Below, piece after piece: positions 23,053 to 31,447 of a DNA stretch of 40,207 nt. The DNA is from a virus. The first letter of the stretch is position 1. Each line of letters opens with the position of its first letter. Position numbers and translations under genes: made by a program. The DNA is taken from IMG/VR virus record IMGVR_UViG_3300042486_001136, positions 1 to 40,207 of that record, one strand, 5' to 3'. The notes beneath the pieces are model-generated. The model did not search any database, was not told where the DNA came from, and worked only from the letters and a program-made list of their open reading frames with translations.

Positions 23053-25306
23053 AGAACTTTTCCCAGTCTCCAAAGCTATAGTCATCACCCACGTCTTGGT
23101 CAACACCAATGGGTGCGCCAGGGATTTCACAACCCCAACTGTGCTGAGTGTTACGCTTTAGGATCTCGCAGTATTCCACCACATCTTCGTCTTTTACAAG
23201 CGCAACAATCGAGTCATGAACCAACATAAAGATTTTAGCGTCTAAGCCCTTTGCCGAAATCTCATTTGCTGTTCGCATAGCTCCAAGTAAGTTAACATCA
23301 CTGGCAAGACTTTGTACTTCGGCATTAATGCCGCTACGGACTTCGTGAGCGGCAATGCCTTTATCTGAGCTAAACACATTAGGTAGTCTGCGTTTGCGTC
23401 CGAAGAATGAGTAAGTGTAACCGTTTTGCTCAATGAATCGTTTTCTGTCATTTAACCACTGTTTTAGTTTGCTGAACTTTGTAAAGTATTGTTTGATATC
23501 GTCACGGGCTTGTTCTACTGGATAGCTTTCGCCTTCTGGTAAACCCTTGGTAACGGTTTCAGCAACTTTGTTAGCACCCGAACCGTACAAGATACCAAAG
23601 CTAATAGCTTTAGCACTTTGACGCATACTTCCATACAGCTTTTTAACATCTTCAACTGGACAAGGCAGCGAGAATACCATTTTGGCAATTGTTGAGTGGA
23701 AGTCGCCGCCACTAGAGAACACTTGTTGCAAGTTCTTGTCACCCGACAACACAGCGGCATAGTACATTTCAGCTGTTGTCAAGTCTTGCGATACAATCTT
23801 ATATCCTGCTGGAGCCTGTAAACAACCTTTGATAATAGGGTTGTCCCGAGGAATTTGCTGAGCATTGAACTTCCCACTACTACTAAGACGACCACTAGTA
23901 GTAAAGATAAGATTAAAATTCGTGCGGATACGACCATCACGGTCAATCTCCGGTAGAATCTTGGAAATGTAGGTATTTTGAATTTTACCAAGTTGACGTA
24001 CCTTTAAAATCGCCGCTGGCAGTGGGTGTTCTTCTGACAACTCACCAAGCACTTCTGCGTCGGTTGAGACTGCTCCTGTAGCAGTCTTTTTACCAGTAGG
24101 GTTAAGTCCCAAATAGTCAAATAACACAACACGAAGTTGCATTACGCTATTGGGATTAAATATCTTACCAGTATCTTGTTCAAATTGTTTGACTGCTGGG
24201 AATGCATACACTAACTTTTTGGCTTCATCAATTTCGTAATCCAAGTACTTTTCAGCAGCAGCCATGCGTTCACGACTAACAGGAATGCCTACTTCTTCCA
24301 TGTCCATCAAGAACAATGTGCCTGGAATTAAGATTTCACTATAAACCTTGAGTAGCTTGGGGTTCGCTTGAACAATAGGCCAGAATTTATGGAACAAGTC
24401 AAATGTAACCGCAGTGTCAATACTAGCGTATTGAGCGATTGTTTCAAACGGAATAAGGTCATAGGTAAAATCTTCTTGCAGCATACCGTGCTGGGCACAG
24501 TAGGACTTTTTGAACTCGTCCAGCGGTGTGTCGTAGTCGCCGTAATCGGTGTACTTTAGGGCCAGTGGTTTCAAACCATGACTATCAGTTTCGTCAAGCA
24601 CATAGTGCATAACCATTGTGTCGTGTACACGGTCGCGTGGAAAGTCGATTGCAAGGTGATATTTAATCATCTTGAAGTCGAACTTCATGTTGTGAAACAC
24701 TGGATGGAATGTATTGGCAATTTTTTGTAGCAATGCAATACAAAGTTCGTCTAAACAATCAGTTTCAATATAACGACCCTGATGTGTTTTGTATGACAGC
24801 GACAGCCCTAGCACATAACCGTCACGTGGGTAAAGTGCAGTTGTTTCCGTGTCCCAGGCAACATAGCCTTGGGCATTGTCTAAGATTTCACGCAAGTACC
24901 GCTTGGCTTCAGCAGTATCTTGAATACCTGCATAATCGCCAACTACTTTGGTGGCACGTAGTTCACCACGAACATACTTGTGAATTTTGTCACAAGCACG
25001 TTGAAAGTCTGGTTTGCCTTCTGGCTTAAAAGCAAGCATAGCCGGGTTACTAATGGCAATAAACTTATCGTCCACTAGCTGACCGGCCATGTTTGTTACT
25101 GACGTAATCTTGGCGTATTCTTTGGCGGCTTCTGCACCTACCAGGATAACGAAATCATAAGGCTCTAGGTCAACCACCAAGTCCACGTCTTTTTTAAGCA
25201 GTTTGGTGATTGGCACCGAACTCATGTGGTAGTGATCAAACTCAAAGTCAAAATAGTCGGTATACCGTGTACGGTTAGGTGCTTTGTCAATCAACGCAAT
25301 TTTCAT
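23009..25306 (-). CDS. polA: DNA polymerase, family A, with 3'-5' exonuclease
   Basis: 765 aa. The first 110 or so residues form an extra domain vaguely like the uracil-DNA-glycosylase fold (YDFVILVGAEAA, FIAISNPAML); that is a weak impression. Exonuclease motifs: AWDTETTALYP (I), HNMKFDFKMIKYH (II), YASIDTAVTFD (III). Polymerase motif A is VSQDLTTAEMYY (usual form DxSxxEL), motif B RQSAKAISFGILYG keeps Arg, Lys and Phe at the E. coli 762 position, and motif C is LVHDSI. No 5' nuclease domain; that is a separate gene at 15419-16264. It is the replicative polymerase. Confidence 0.95.
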   Translation of the reverse strand: MKIALIDKAPNRTRYTDYFDFEFDHYHMSSVPITKLLKKDVDLVVDLEPYDFVILVGAEAAKEYAKITSVTNMAGQLVDDKFIAISNPAMLAFKPEGKPDFQRACDKIHKYVRGELRATKVVGDYAGIQDTAEAKRYLREILDNAQGYVAWDTETTALYPRDGYVLGLSLSYKTHQGRYIETDCLDELCIALLQKIANTFHPVFHNMKFDFKMIKYHLAIDFPRDRVHDTMVMHYVLDETDSHGLKPLALKYTDYGDYDTPLDEFKKSYCAQHGMLQEDFTYDLIPFETIAQYASIDTAVTFDLFHKFWPIVQANPKLLKVYSEILIPGTLFLMDMEEVGIPVSRERMAAAEKYLDYEIDEAKKLVYAFPAVKQFEQDTGKIFNPNSVMQLRVVLFDYLGLNPTGKKTATGAVSTDAEVLGELSEEHPLPAAILKVRQLGKIQNTYISKILPEIDRDGRIRTNFNLIFTTSGRLSSSGKFNAQQIPRDNPIIKGCLQAPAGYKIVSQDLTTAEMYYAAVLSGDKNLQQVFSSGGDFHSTIAKMVFSLPCPVEDVKKLYGSMRQSAKAISFGILYGSGANKVAETVTKGLPEGESYPVEQARDDIKQYFTKFSKLKQWLNDRKRFIEQNGYTYSFFGRKRRLPNVFSSDKGIAAHEVRSGINAEVQSLASDVNLLGAMRTANEISAKGLDAKIFMLVHDSIVALVKDEDVVEYCEILKRNTQHSWGCEIPGAPIGVDQDVGDDYSFGDWEKFYEFNGNNLARVPAR

Positions 25307-25328
25307 GTAATAATCCTTGTGATACTTT

Positions 25329-25357
25329 ATTATAGCGTATCTGGGCTAATAGTTCAA
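25329..25357 (-). promoter_or_regulatory. Sigma-70-like promoter for polA
   Basis: TTGAAC (25357-25352), 17-base spacer, TATAAT (25334-25329), preceded by AAACAAAC. It overlaps the last codon of the small gene 25354-25518. The polA start follows with RBS AAGGA. Confidence 0.8.
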
Positions 25358-25518
25358 GTTTGTTTGTGCTCTCGGGCACGGATAATTGTGTCCAGCAATT
25401 TGTATTCTGTTTCAGCTATCCAGTAGTTGGGACGCTTTAGCCATATGTCTTTCCACTGGTCTCGGAGTATTTTAAGACGATAGGTTGGCAGGCTATCTAG
25501 GTATTCTTCTTTTTGCAT
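25354..25518 (-). CDS. Small conserved protein (54 aa)
   Basis: 54 aa, MQKEEYLDSLPTYRLKILRD at the start, then WKDIWLKRPNYWIAETEY and a helical end. The ATG overlaps the primase stop (TAATG), arguing that it is translated by coupling. Short, charged and Trp-rich; function unknown. Confidence 0.7.
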   Translation of the reverse strand: MQKEEYLDSLPTYRLKILRDQWKDIWLKRPNYWIAETEYKLLDTIIRAREHKQT

Positions 25519-26372
25519 TATTTGTTTACATACTCTGCAATCGACCTGACATTTTCACGATCTAAATCGCCGGGGTCTGTGCCGTCTGGTAAGTCGATGA
25601 TTTCAACAACAAAGCCCTCTGCTTCAAGCACTGGCTTGAGTGCTTTTGCAGCACTGTTACCTGCCTCGTCCCCGTCAAAAAGCAAGTAGATGTGCGTGAT
25701 GCCTTGAGCTCGGAATGGTAACAGTTTTTGTTTTGTGTCATTTTGAAGAGTTTTAGTACCAAAAGCGCATACTGCGTTTTCGCAGCCATTGTCGTATAAG
25801 TTAAGCATATCAAATATGCCTTCCACCAATACCATTGACGAATAACCACTGGGTAGGTGTGCTGGAAACAGTGGCATTGTTACACCTTGTGGGTAGTTAA
25901 CATATCTGGGATTGCCAGCACTCATTGTGTGACGGCCAACAAATACCACTGTTTTTTGCGTAATATCACGAATGGGAAATACAATACGATCTTGTAGCTT
26001 TTCTACTTGATTGGTATAAAAAGCACCAAAGTGCTTGAGTGTTGCCGGGCTAATACCGCGAAACATTTTAGTCCAAGGTGTGTACCCTTGTGGCAAGTCC
26101 AGTTCACGTCCAAATGATTTTAGTGTGGCTAGCTTTTCTTTGAGTGCCGCAATCTTTACTGGAACCGGATTGGTAAAGACTCCGTAAAACTTGAAAAGGT
26201 TGGTTTTAAAACCACAAGCAAAACAGTGTGCAACTCCACTTACACGATCAACGCGAAAGCTGGGATTTGAGTCAGGATGTTCTGGGTTCAAGCACTTGAT
26301 CAAGTAGTCGCGACCACTGGATTGATAGCCTAGGCCATTCTTTTGAATTAGTTCTAGTACTGGGTCGCTCAT
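25518..26372 (-). CDS. DNA primase, DnaG type
   Basis: 284 aa from the ATG at 26372 (TAATG overlap with the helicase gene). Zinc-binding N-domain with Cys27, His32, Cys50 and Cys53 (CLNPEHPDSNPSFRV ... HCFACG), then a RNA polymerase-like core and a TOPRIM domain (VLVEGIFDMLNLYD, LLFDGDEAGNSAAK). Shorter than bacterial DnaG because the helicase-binding C-domain is missing. Makes RNA primers together with the adjacent helicase. Confidence 0.93.
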   Translation of the reverse strand: MSDPVLELIQKNGLGYQSSGRDYLIKCLNPEHPDSNPSFRVDRVSGVAHCFACGFKTNLFKFYGVFTNPVPVKIAALKEKLATLKSFGRELDLPQGYTPWTKMFRGISPATLKHFGAFYTNQVEKLQDRIVFPIRDITQKTVVFVGRHTMSAGNPRYVNYPQGVTMPLFPAHLPSGYSSMVLVEGIFDMLNLYDNGCENAVCAFGTKTLQNDTKQKLLPFRAQGITHIYLLFDGDEAGNSAAKALKPVLEAEGFVVEIIDLPDGTDPGDLDRENVRSIAEYVNK

Positions 26373-27760
26373 TATGCATTCCAAGGTAAATCTGCGCCAC
26401 TGTCATTAACTGCAACTGTTTCTTCTTGCGACTTTTTCACTCGCTTAACCGATTCTTTAGCAGCAGGCTTGTCCACACTCTGTGGCGAGATGCGTAGTGT
26501 GTCCCAGTCAATTGGGCATGTGAAAGCCATCTCCTTGCCACCACGAATCTTAGTTGTTTCGAAAGAAACCGCATTCGTTTCTTTATCATGCGCTTCCATT
26601 GTAAGCGCGATATCCGCTGCGTCCAAGATGCCTTTGGCAAATCTCGCCTCGCCGTCTTTGTCAATTTGATAAGGAGATACCATGACAATTTCGTATTTCC
26701 GGGCCAGGTTTTTGAGCTTCTTTGAGACTTCAATCTGTGGCTTCCAATCATACTGGTCGTTTCCTTCTAAGACAATTTGGTTCAAGTAGTCAACCACAGC
26801 AACTTTTAGCTTGTCACCAAACTTTGCTTTGGCTTTGCCGATGTGCAAGTCGATGCTGCTTAGGGTCAGGTCACGGTCATCAACAATAATCATTTGATTA
26901 TCTGCTTTTAACTGAAAGTTTCGTACTAGTGTTTCTTCAAACTTGAATCTGTCACGATGACGTAGGAACTCACTGATAGTTTCGTCAGCGCCTTCAAACA
27001 TACCAGCACGAGCTTTTACAACTGCCAGAACTTCAGTGTCAGTTAACTTGTGTTGCTTGAGATTTTGAAGATTAACATTGGCTAGAATAGCCAAGTTACG
27101 CTCCATAGTCTCTTTGGCAGTCATTTCAATACTGAAATAAATGCAACTGTTACCAGACTCATATTGATTAATAAAAAGATTGCTACAACTAATAGATTTG
27201 CCGGAGCCTCGTTTACCCCCAATGAGAATGAGTTCTTGGCGAGCAACGCCACCAAGCACACTGTCAAAACTGTTATTAAGGCCAAGATAAACACGTTCGC
27301 GCTCCAAGTCTTCGGGGTGGCTAAACATCATCATGTCAGCCATTGTAAACACCTTTTCAGATGTATGGGTTTTTTCTTCGATTGTTAGCGCAATTGTGGC
27401 TAAGTTTTCTTTTATTTCGTTTGTGTCGTAGAGTGGCAGTTTATCTACGAACTTATCTAGTAATTTTACCGTTTCACTCTGAGTGTACTGGTCGATTAGT
27501 GCGTCCAGTGCAACTTCGGCTGAAACGTCTGGTATCTCGGTTAACCGGAGAGTCGCCAGTGTTTTTGACGCCGGACCCTCCCTTAAGGTTAGTTCGAGTT
27601 CATCGAACGACGGAATAGCGCTGTACTTTTCATAGTACTTGTTAACCACGCTATACAAGGAAGAATACGCAGGATCTAAAAACACTAACTTGAGCTTGGC
27701 CCAGATATCTAGGTTACGTTCTGTTAATAATTTGTTTAAGACTACTGCTGATGTATCCAA
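26372..27760 (-). CDS. Replicative DNA helicase, DnaB-like
   Basis: 462 aa from TTG, with AGGG a few bases upstream and the preceding stop 2 bases away. N-terminal helical domain, then a RecA-fold ATPase with Walker A LIGGKRGSGKS (about 184-194), CIYFSIEM, KVAVVDYLNQI (Walker B) and MVSPYQIDKDGEARFAKGILDAAD. Unwinds the fork 5' to 3'; works with the primase encoded next. Confidence 0.93.
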   Translation of the reverse strand: MDTSAVVLNKLLTERNLDIWAKLKLVFLDPAYSSLYSVVNKYYEKYSAIPSFDELELTLREGPASKTLATLRLTEIPDVSAEVALDALIDQYTQSETVKLLDKFVDKLPLYDTNEIKENLATIALTIEEKTHTSEKVFTMADMMMFSHPEDLERERVYLGLNNSFDSVLGGVARQELILIGGKRGSGKSISCSNLFINQYESGNSCIYFSIEMTAKETMERNLAILANVNLQNLKQHKLTDTEVLAVVKARAGMFEGADETISEFLRHRDRFKFEETLVRNFQLKADNQMIIVDDRDLTLSSIDLHIGKAKAKFGDKLKVAVVDYLNQIVLEGNDQYDWKPQIEVSKKLKNLARKYEIVMVSPYQIDKDGEARFAKGILDAADIALTMEAHDKETNAVSFETTKIRGGKEMAFTCPIDWDTLRISPQSVDKPAAKESVKRVKKSQEETVAVNDSGADLPWNA

Positions 27761-27761
27761 G

Positions 27762-28061
27762 TTACCCTACTTTCGCTTCATTGTCAATAATAACTTGATC
27801 TACGATTTCGGTAACTTTGTACATTATCTGATCTCGTAATTTTTTAATATCTTGCTGATACGTTGCACCACTGTCATACAACAAACTCAATTGCTCGTGA
27901 GTTAGTAGCTGTTGTAGCCCAAAATAAATGTGGTCATAAGCCATTGTAGATTCTGGAGTGATTTCTATCTGAGCAGCTTTACCGTAATTTTTAACTGCAA
28001 AAGAAACTACTTCCTCTACTGTTAAAGATTCATTGTCGTGGTATGTGATTGTAACACGCAT
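27762..28061 (-). CDS. Hypothetical protein (99 aa)
   Basis: 99 aa after a good AGGAGGT RBS. Sequence begins MRVTITYHDNESLTVEEVV, a small alpha/beta pattern, and ends with a helical region. It precedes the helicase gene by one base and follows a terminator. No family recognised. Confidence 0.7.
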   Translation of the reverse strand: MRVTITYHDNESLTVEEVVSFAVKNYGKAAQIEITPESTMAYDHIYFGLQQLLTHEQLSLLYDSGATYQQDIKKLRDQIMYKVTEIVDQVIIDNEAKVG

Positions 28062-28085
28062 ACTTTGACCTCCTAAAACAGAAAA

Positions 28086-28115
28086 AGCCCGGGAGCTTTA
28101 TGGGACTCCCGGGCT
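28086..28115 (-). terminator. Intrinsic terminator
   Basis: Perfect 10-bp stem AGCCCGGGAG/CTCCCGGGCT with a T-run on the minus strand, just after the multi-HTH gene. Confidence 0.9.
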
Positions 28116-28131
28116 ATTGGTTTAAACCAGA

Positions 28132-28881
28132 TTAAGCTGCTGCTTTAGCTTCGGCTTTGGCTTTTTTAGCTGCACCATCATAGTCAGCAACTTTGATACC
28201 ACGGCGAGTCAGCAATGTACGCAGACCACGTTCTGTTTTGTCAACAGCAGCTGCAATTTCTGCAACTGTCATGGTGTGAATACGATCACCAAGGGCAACC
28301 ACCGGATCAACGGATTCTTTGGCATGAGATTCGCGCTGTGCTGGAATCTTGCTAATCTGACCTTTGCGTGTCAAGCTCAGGGCTTTACCACGAACACTGG
28401 CAACAGTCTTGTTGAGCTTGGCAGCGATATCTTCAATAAAGTTACCGGCATCAGCCATTTTCACAAAAGTGGCTTCTTCGGCTTCGGTATAAGTACGAGC
28501 CACTTCCACTTTTTCAGCTGGCTTTACACTGCCAGTTAGTTCCAGGGCCAGCAATTTGCCTTGGATTTGTTTTGCAGTGAACTTGCCGTCAGCAAAGTTT
28601 TCAGCAATTTCTTTGTAAGTCAAGTTACCTGCATTAGCACTCACGAAATCGGCAAGATCAGCGCCTTCGTCGGGTGTAAATGCACTGGTTTTTTCTTTTG
28701 CAAGACTAGCAACTTCACGGTCAAGTTGACGCAGTTTAGATGCAATACTGCGAGTAGTTTTACCCAGTTGTTCAGCAGCACGCTCAACGCTATCAACGCT
28801 AACGGGGCTTTCGCTTCCAACGATTTGCATCAGTTGGTCAACAGCTTCGTCAGACCAGTTTTTAGTAGCTTTTTCAGTCAT
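28132..28881 (-). CDS. DNA-binding protein with tandem helix-turn-helix modules
   Basis: 249 aa. At least three similar helical modules: about residues 8-55 (WSDEAVDQLM ... AAEQLGKTTRSIASKLRQL), 66-115 (FTPDEGADLADFV ... IAENFADGKFTAKQIQGKL) and 130-175 (YTEAEEATFVKMAD ... IAAKLNKTVASVRGKAL), with a fourth possible near 205-235 (TVAEIAAAVDKTERGLRTLL). Each ends in a recognition-helix-like segment, as in Myb/SANT- or resolvase-type folds. The C-terminus is Lys/Ala-rich. Probable regulator or DNA-organising protein. A smaller relative of the module occurs at 34529-34894. Confidence 0.7.
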   Translation of the reverse strand: MTEKATKNWSDEAVDQLMQIVGSESPVSVDSVERAAEQLGKTTRSIASKLRQLDREVASLAKEKTSAFTPDEGADLADFVSANAGNLTYKEIAENFADGKFTAKQIQGKLLALELTGSVKPAEKVEVARTYTEAEEATFVKMADAGNFIEDIAAKLNKTVASVRGKALSLTRKGQISKIPAQRESHAKESVDPVVALGDRIHTMTVAEIAAAVDKTERGLRTLLTRRGIKVADYDGAAKKAKAEAKAAA

Positions 28882-29641
28882 TTGTATTTTCTTTCAAGAA
28901 AGTATTTAGGTTTGTTATAATTGGGATGCCAAGTGATTCGGCTTTTTTGCGTTTTGTACTAGCCTTATCTTCTTCATCAACCAAATAGTCAGTGGTTTTA
29001 GTCACAGACTCTACTGCTCTGTATCCGGCAGCTTCCAGTGCTTGATAAGCATCTGCTTTGGTTTTGTAAGAAGATAGTTTTCCAGTGATACAAACAGTTT
29101 TAGAATTGTTGTTACTGATTGTATTGGAATTTCTATTAGACTTAAAAGAGAACGGCAAAAACTCTCGTAAGTCAGGGAAATCTGTTTGTAACCAACCAAC
29201 TAGGTTTTCGGTTACTTTGTCGCCTAAACCGGCTTGTTTGCAGGTTTCGTATGTGATTTGATCAATATGCTCAACCACTTCACAAATCTTTTTTGATGCT
29301 GTGCTGCCAACTAGGGTAATCGAGAAACTTGCTAATACTGTGGCTAAGTCAACAGCTTTGGCACGTTCAATTTCATCAAGTAGTTTTGCGGCAGTTTTTT
29401 CACTGCCCAAGGCTTCTGTTACAGCGTCTAGATCAAGATAGAACAGCTCAGTTAAATCTTGTAAGTCAAGCTTTTCTACTGTCTTTGGGCCCATGCCTTT
29501 GATGCCAAGGGTCTTACAAAAGTGCTCTAGTTTTTTACCCAGCTGTGCACCGCAAGCTGTGTTGCGGCAAAAGAGTTGGTCATTGACCAATTCAAGTGTG
29601 TAGCTACAGCAGGGGCAAACGGTTGGGATTTCGATCTTCAT
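28874..29641 (-). CDS. ligA: NAD+-dependent DNA ligase, C-terminal half (Zn finger, HhH, BRCT)
   Basis: 255 aa. A Cys4 zinc finger opens the protein (Cys9, Cys12, Cys25, Cys30; CPCC ... CRNTACGAQ), then helix-hairpin-helix repeats (LGIKGMGPKTVEKL and others) and a BRCT domain (TVCITGKLSSYKTKADAYQALE, GIPIIT). This is exactly the second half of bacterial LigA; the adenylation and OB parts are encoded separately at 30453-31403. It has its own promoter (29667-29695). The last bases overlap the multi-HTH gene. Confidence 0.92.
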   Translation of the reverse strand: MKIEIPTVCPCCSYTLELVNDQLFCRNTACGAQLGKKLEHFCKTLGIKGMGPKTVEKLDLQDLTELFYLDLDAVTEALGSEKTAAKLLDEIERAKAVDLATVLASFSITLVGSTASKKICEVVEHIDQITYETCKQAGLGDKVTENLVGWLQTDFPDLREFLPFSFKSNRNSNTISNNNSKTVCITGKLSSYKTKADAYQALEAAGYRAVESVTKTTDYLVDEEDKASTKRKKAESLGIPIITNLNTFLKENTND

Positions 29642-29666
29642 AGTGGTTTATTGCTTTGTAGACTAT

Positions 29667-29695
29667 ATTATAACTGATTGGGACGGCTTTGACAA
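29667..29695 (-). promoter_or_regulatory. Strong sigma-70-like promoter for the ligase C-half
   Basis: TTGTCA (29695-29690), exactly 17 bases, TATAAT (29672-29667), preceded by AAATTTACAC. Near-twin of the promoter at 21187-21215. Confidence 0.85.
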
Positions 29696-29712
29696 GTGTA
29701 AATTTTTAGTGC

Positions 29713-30393
29713 TTAAGCTAATGTCCAGCCTTTGTGATGGTTTCTAGTACCTTTTAAAACTTCCGTGAGTTTTGGTTGTAGTAGTCCGTGTTCTTTGGCA
29801 AAATTTGTAACGTGAGTAACTTCATAGACTTTGCCTTCTGGTGATTTTATGGAAGGGTATTGCTTGCCGTAATAGTAAGGTAACTCTTGTTTTATTCGTA
29901 TCAGCTCTGCATATTCGTTAGGACATACTTCTGATAGCCAGCAGTGGCTTTCTAAGGCAGCTATGTGCCTTATTGTATATATAGATATACCTGTTATTTC
30001 CTCTATTTCACGCTTACTTAATGTAGGAGCTTTCTGTATTAATAATCGTAATACTGAAATATACTGCTCATTAGTATACTTTGCAGTACCTGATCTTTCT
30101 CCAAACATAATGGGATTACCAGACTCACTAAGAGTATTAAATCCGTTATTTACGGAGTCAAATATTTCTATAGCTTCTTTTTCAGTACTATTTAGAGCAG
30201 CTATGTTAGCTTCTACCAATAGCTCTAGATTAGGCATTCCGTAGGTATTAAATGCTTGCTGTAATTTAGGTGCAGCTGCATTTCTATTAAAAGCACTTTT
30301 GTGCTTAATAAATCTATCCTCTATATCCAAGGACTGACCTATATAAACCTTATTTGTATAATTAAATCTTAACACATAAATTCCAGTAGTCAT
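29713..30393 (-). CDS. GIY-YIG homing endonuclease between ligase halves
   Basis: 226 aa, a paralogue of the enzyme at 11798-12490. GIY-YIG domain at the start (GIYVLRFNYTNKVYIGQSLDIEDR), middle helical linker with Glu/Asn (EKEAIEIFDSVNNGFNTL) and DNA-binding modules towards the end (YEVTHVTNFAKEHGLLQPK, HHKGWTLA). It is AT-rich relative to the ligase genes. It occupies the exact break between OB fold and zinc finger of LigA, consistent with insertion of a free-standing homing endonuclease that cleaves intact ligase genes. Its promoter lies inside a short inverted repeat that includes the RBS. Confidence 0.9.
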   Translation of the reverse strand: MTTGIYVLRFNYTNKVYIGQSLDIEDRFIKHKSAFNRNAAAPKLQQAFNTYGMPNLELLVEANIAALNSTEKEAIEIFDSVNNGFNTLSESGNPIMFGERSGTAKYTNEQYISVLRLLIQKAPTLSKREIEEITGISIYTIRHIAALESHCWLSEVCPNEYAELIRIKQELPYYYGKQYPSIKSPEGKVYEVTHVTNFAKEHGLLQPKLTEVLKGTRNHHKGWTLA

Positions 30394-30397
30394 ATTT

Positions 30398-30442
30398 ACC
30401 TCACTTGCTTATATTATAGCACATGAGGTATAATTTGTCCAA
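30398..30442 (-). promoter_or_regulatory. Promoter nested in an inverted repeat covering the RBS
   Basis: -10 TATAAT (30418-30413) with TTGGAC about 18 bases upstream. Arms ACCTCA (30429-30424) and TGAGGT (30403-30398) flank the -10; the second arm is the GAGGT ribosome binding site of the endonuclease gene. Confidence 0.65.
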
Positions 30443-30452
30443 CCAAAATTTT

Positions 30453-31403
30453 TTATGCATCAACTTTATGTAAAATACACGGAATAATCATGCCTGCGCG
30501 AATAACGGCCACGGTGTCGCCAATACGCAAGTCTAGCATTTGAATAAAACCAGGATTATTAAGAGTAGCACGACTGACGAGAGCATCGCCAATAAGCACA
30601 GGTTCAAGAATTGCCACTGGGCTAACTTTGCCACTCTTGCCGACTTGCCACTCAACTGCAACAAGTTTGGTTTCAACGTGGGCTGCTCGTTCTTTTTTAG
30701 CATACGCACCGCGCGGATGCTTGGCCGTATACCCCATCTCGTAGAACTGACTATTGTTATTGACTCGGAAGACAACACCATCGCACGGGAATATTTTGTC
30801 GAGATCTGGTTCATTGATTACTCCAAAACCTGCCAGTTGCAGTGCTGCCAAGTCTGCGTTAAATGTTTCGTGTAGGCTAGGCTGAACGCCATAGGCAAAG
30901 AAACTCAGTGCTCGTGATTGAAATTCCGACACATCTTTTAAGTTAAGTGCGCCTGCTGCATAGTTGCGAGCATTTTCAATATTGAGTGGAGCCACAATCT
31001 CGCCAGTGATCTGGTAAACGCCTGGCCACGGCACAGTTTGTGGCACAATAGGATTGCCCAAGAACTTGTCAGTTACAATCTGACCTTCTACACCATCCCC
31101 ACGGGTAAGAACTCGAACAAGATTACCGTCAACATAAAGTAAGCTAAGAGCTGCCCCATCAAGCTTAATGCTTGTAGCAACCGATCTAATACCTTGGAGT
31201 GGTTGGGTACCTTCATCTTCGTAATACTTTTGCAGTGAATACATTTGATACAAGTGACGCTCAGTTTTTGAGTTCTGCTTAGCGCCCACAGCATTATAGC
31301 CTACTGACGCAGCAAGCGCATCAAACTGTGCGTCAGTGATAAATGGGCTACCTGCGTAATACGCGGCTGAAGCTGAGTCGAGATATTGTGTGATTTTGTT
31401 CAT
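30453..31403 (-). CDS. ligA: NAD+-dependent DNA ligase, N-terminal half (adenylation and OB domains)
   Basis: 316 aa. A short Ia-like part (YYAGSPFITDAQFDAL), then the adenylation domain with the nucleophile Lys80 in IKLDGAALSLLY, TRGDGVEGQIVTD, TGEIVAP and CDGVVFRVNN, and an OB fold (VGKSGKVSPVAILEPVLI, RATLNNPGF, RIGDTVAVIRAGMIIPCIL). It stops precisely where the zinc finger should start; that part is encoded at 28874-29641. The two products together cover a complete LigA. The -10 box lies only seven bases before the ATG, suggesting a leaderless mRNA. Confidence 0.93.
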   Translation of the reverse strand: MNKITQYLDSASAAYYAGSPFITDAQFDALAASVGYNAVGAKQNSKTERHLYQMYSLQKYYEDEGTQPLQGIRSVATSIKLDGAALSLLYVDGNLVRVLTRGDGVEGQIVTDKFLGNPIVPQTVPWPGVYQITGEIVAPLNIENARNYAAGALNLKDVSEFQSRALSFFAYGVQPSLHETFNADLAALQLAGFGVINEPDLDKIFPCDGVVFRVNNNSQFYEMGYTAKHPRGAYAKKERAAHVETKLVAVEWQVGKSGKVSPVAILEPVLIGDALVSRATLNNPGFIQMLDLRIGDTVAVIRAGMIIPCILHKVDA

Positions 31404-31410
31404 AGCAACT

Positions 31411-31439
31411 ATTATAGCAGTTTAGGGTCGCGGCTTCAA
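31411..31439 (-). promoter_or_regulatory. Sigma-70-like promoter for the ligase N-half
   Basis: TTGAAG (31439-31434), 17-base spacer, TATAAT (31416-31411); the ATG is at 31403, so transcription should begin at or next to it. Confidence 0.8.
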
Positions 31440-31447
31440 GTGTATTT

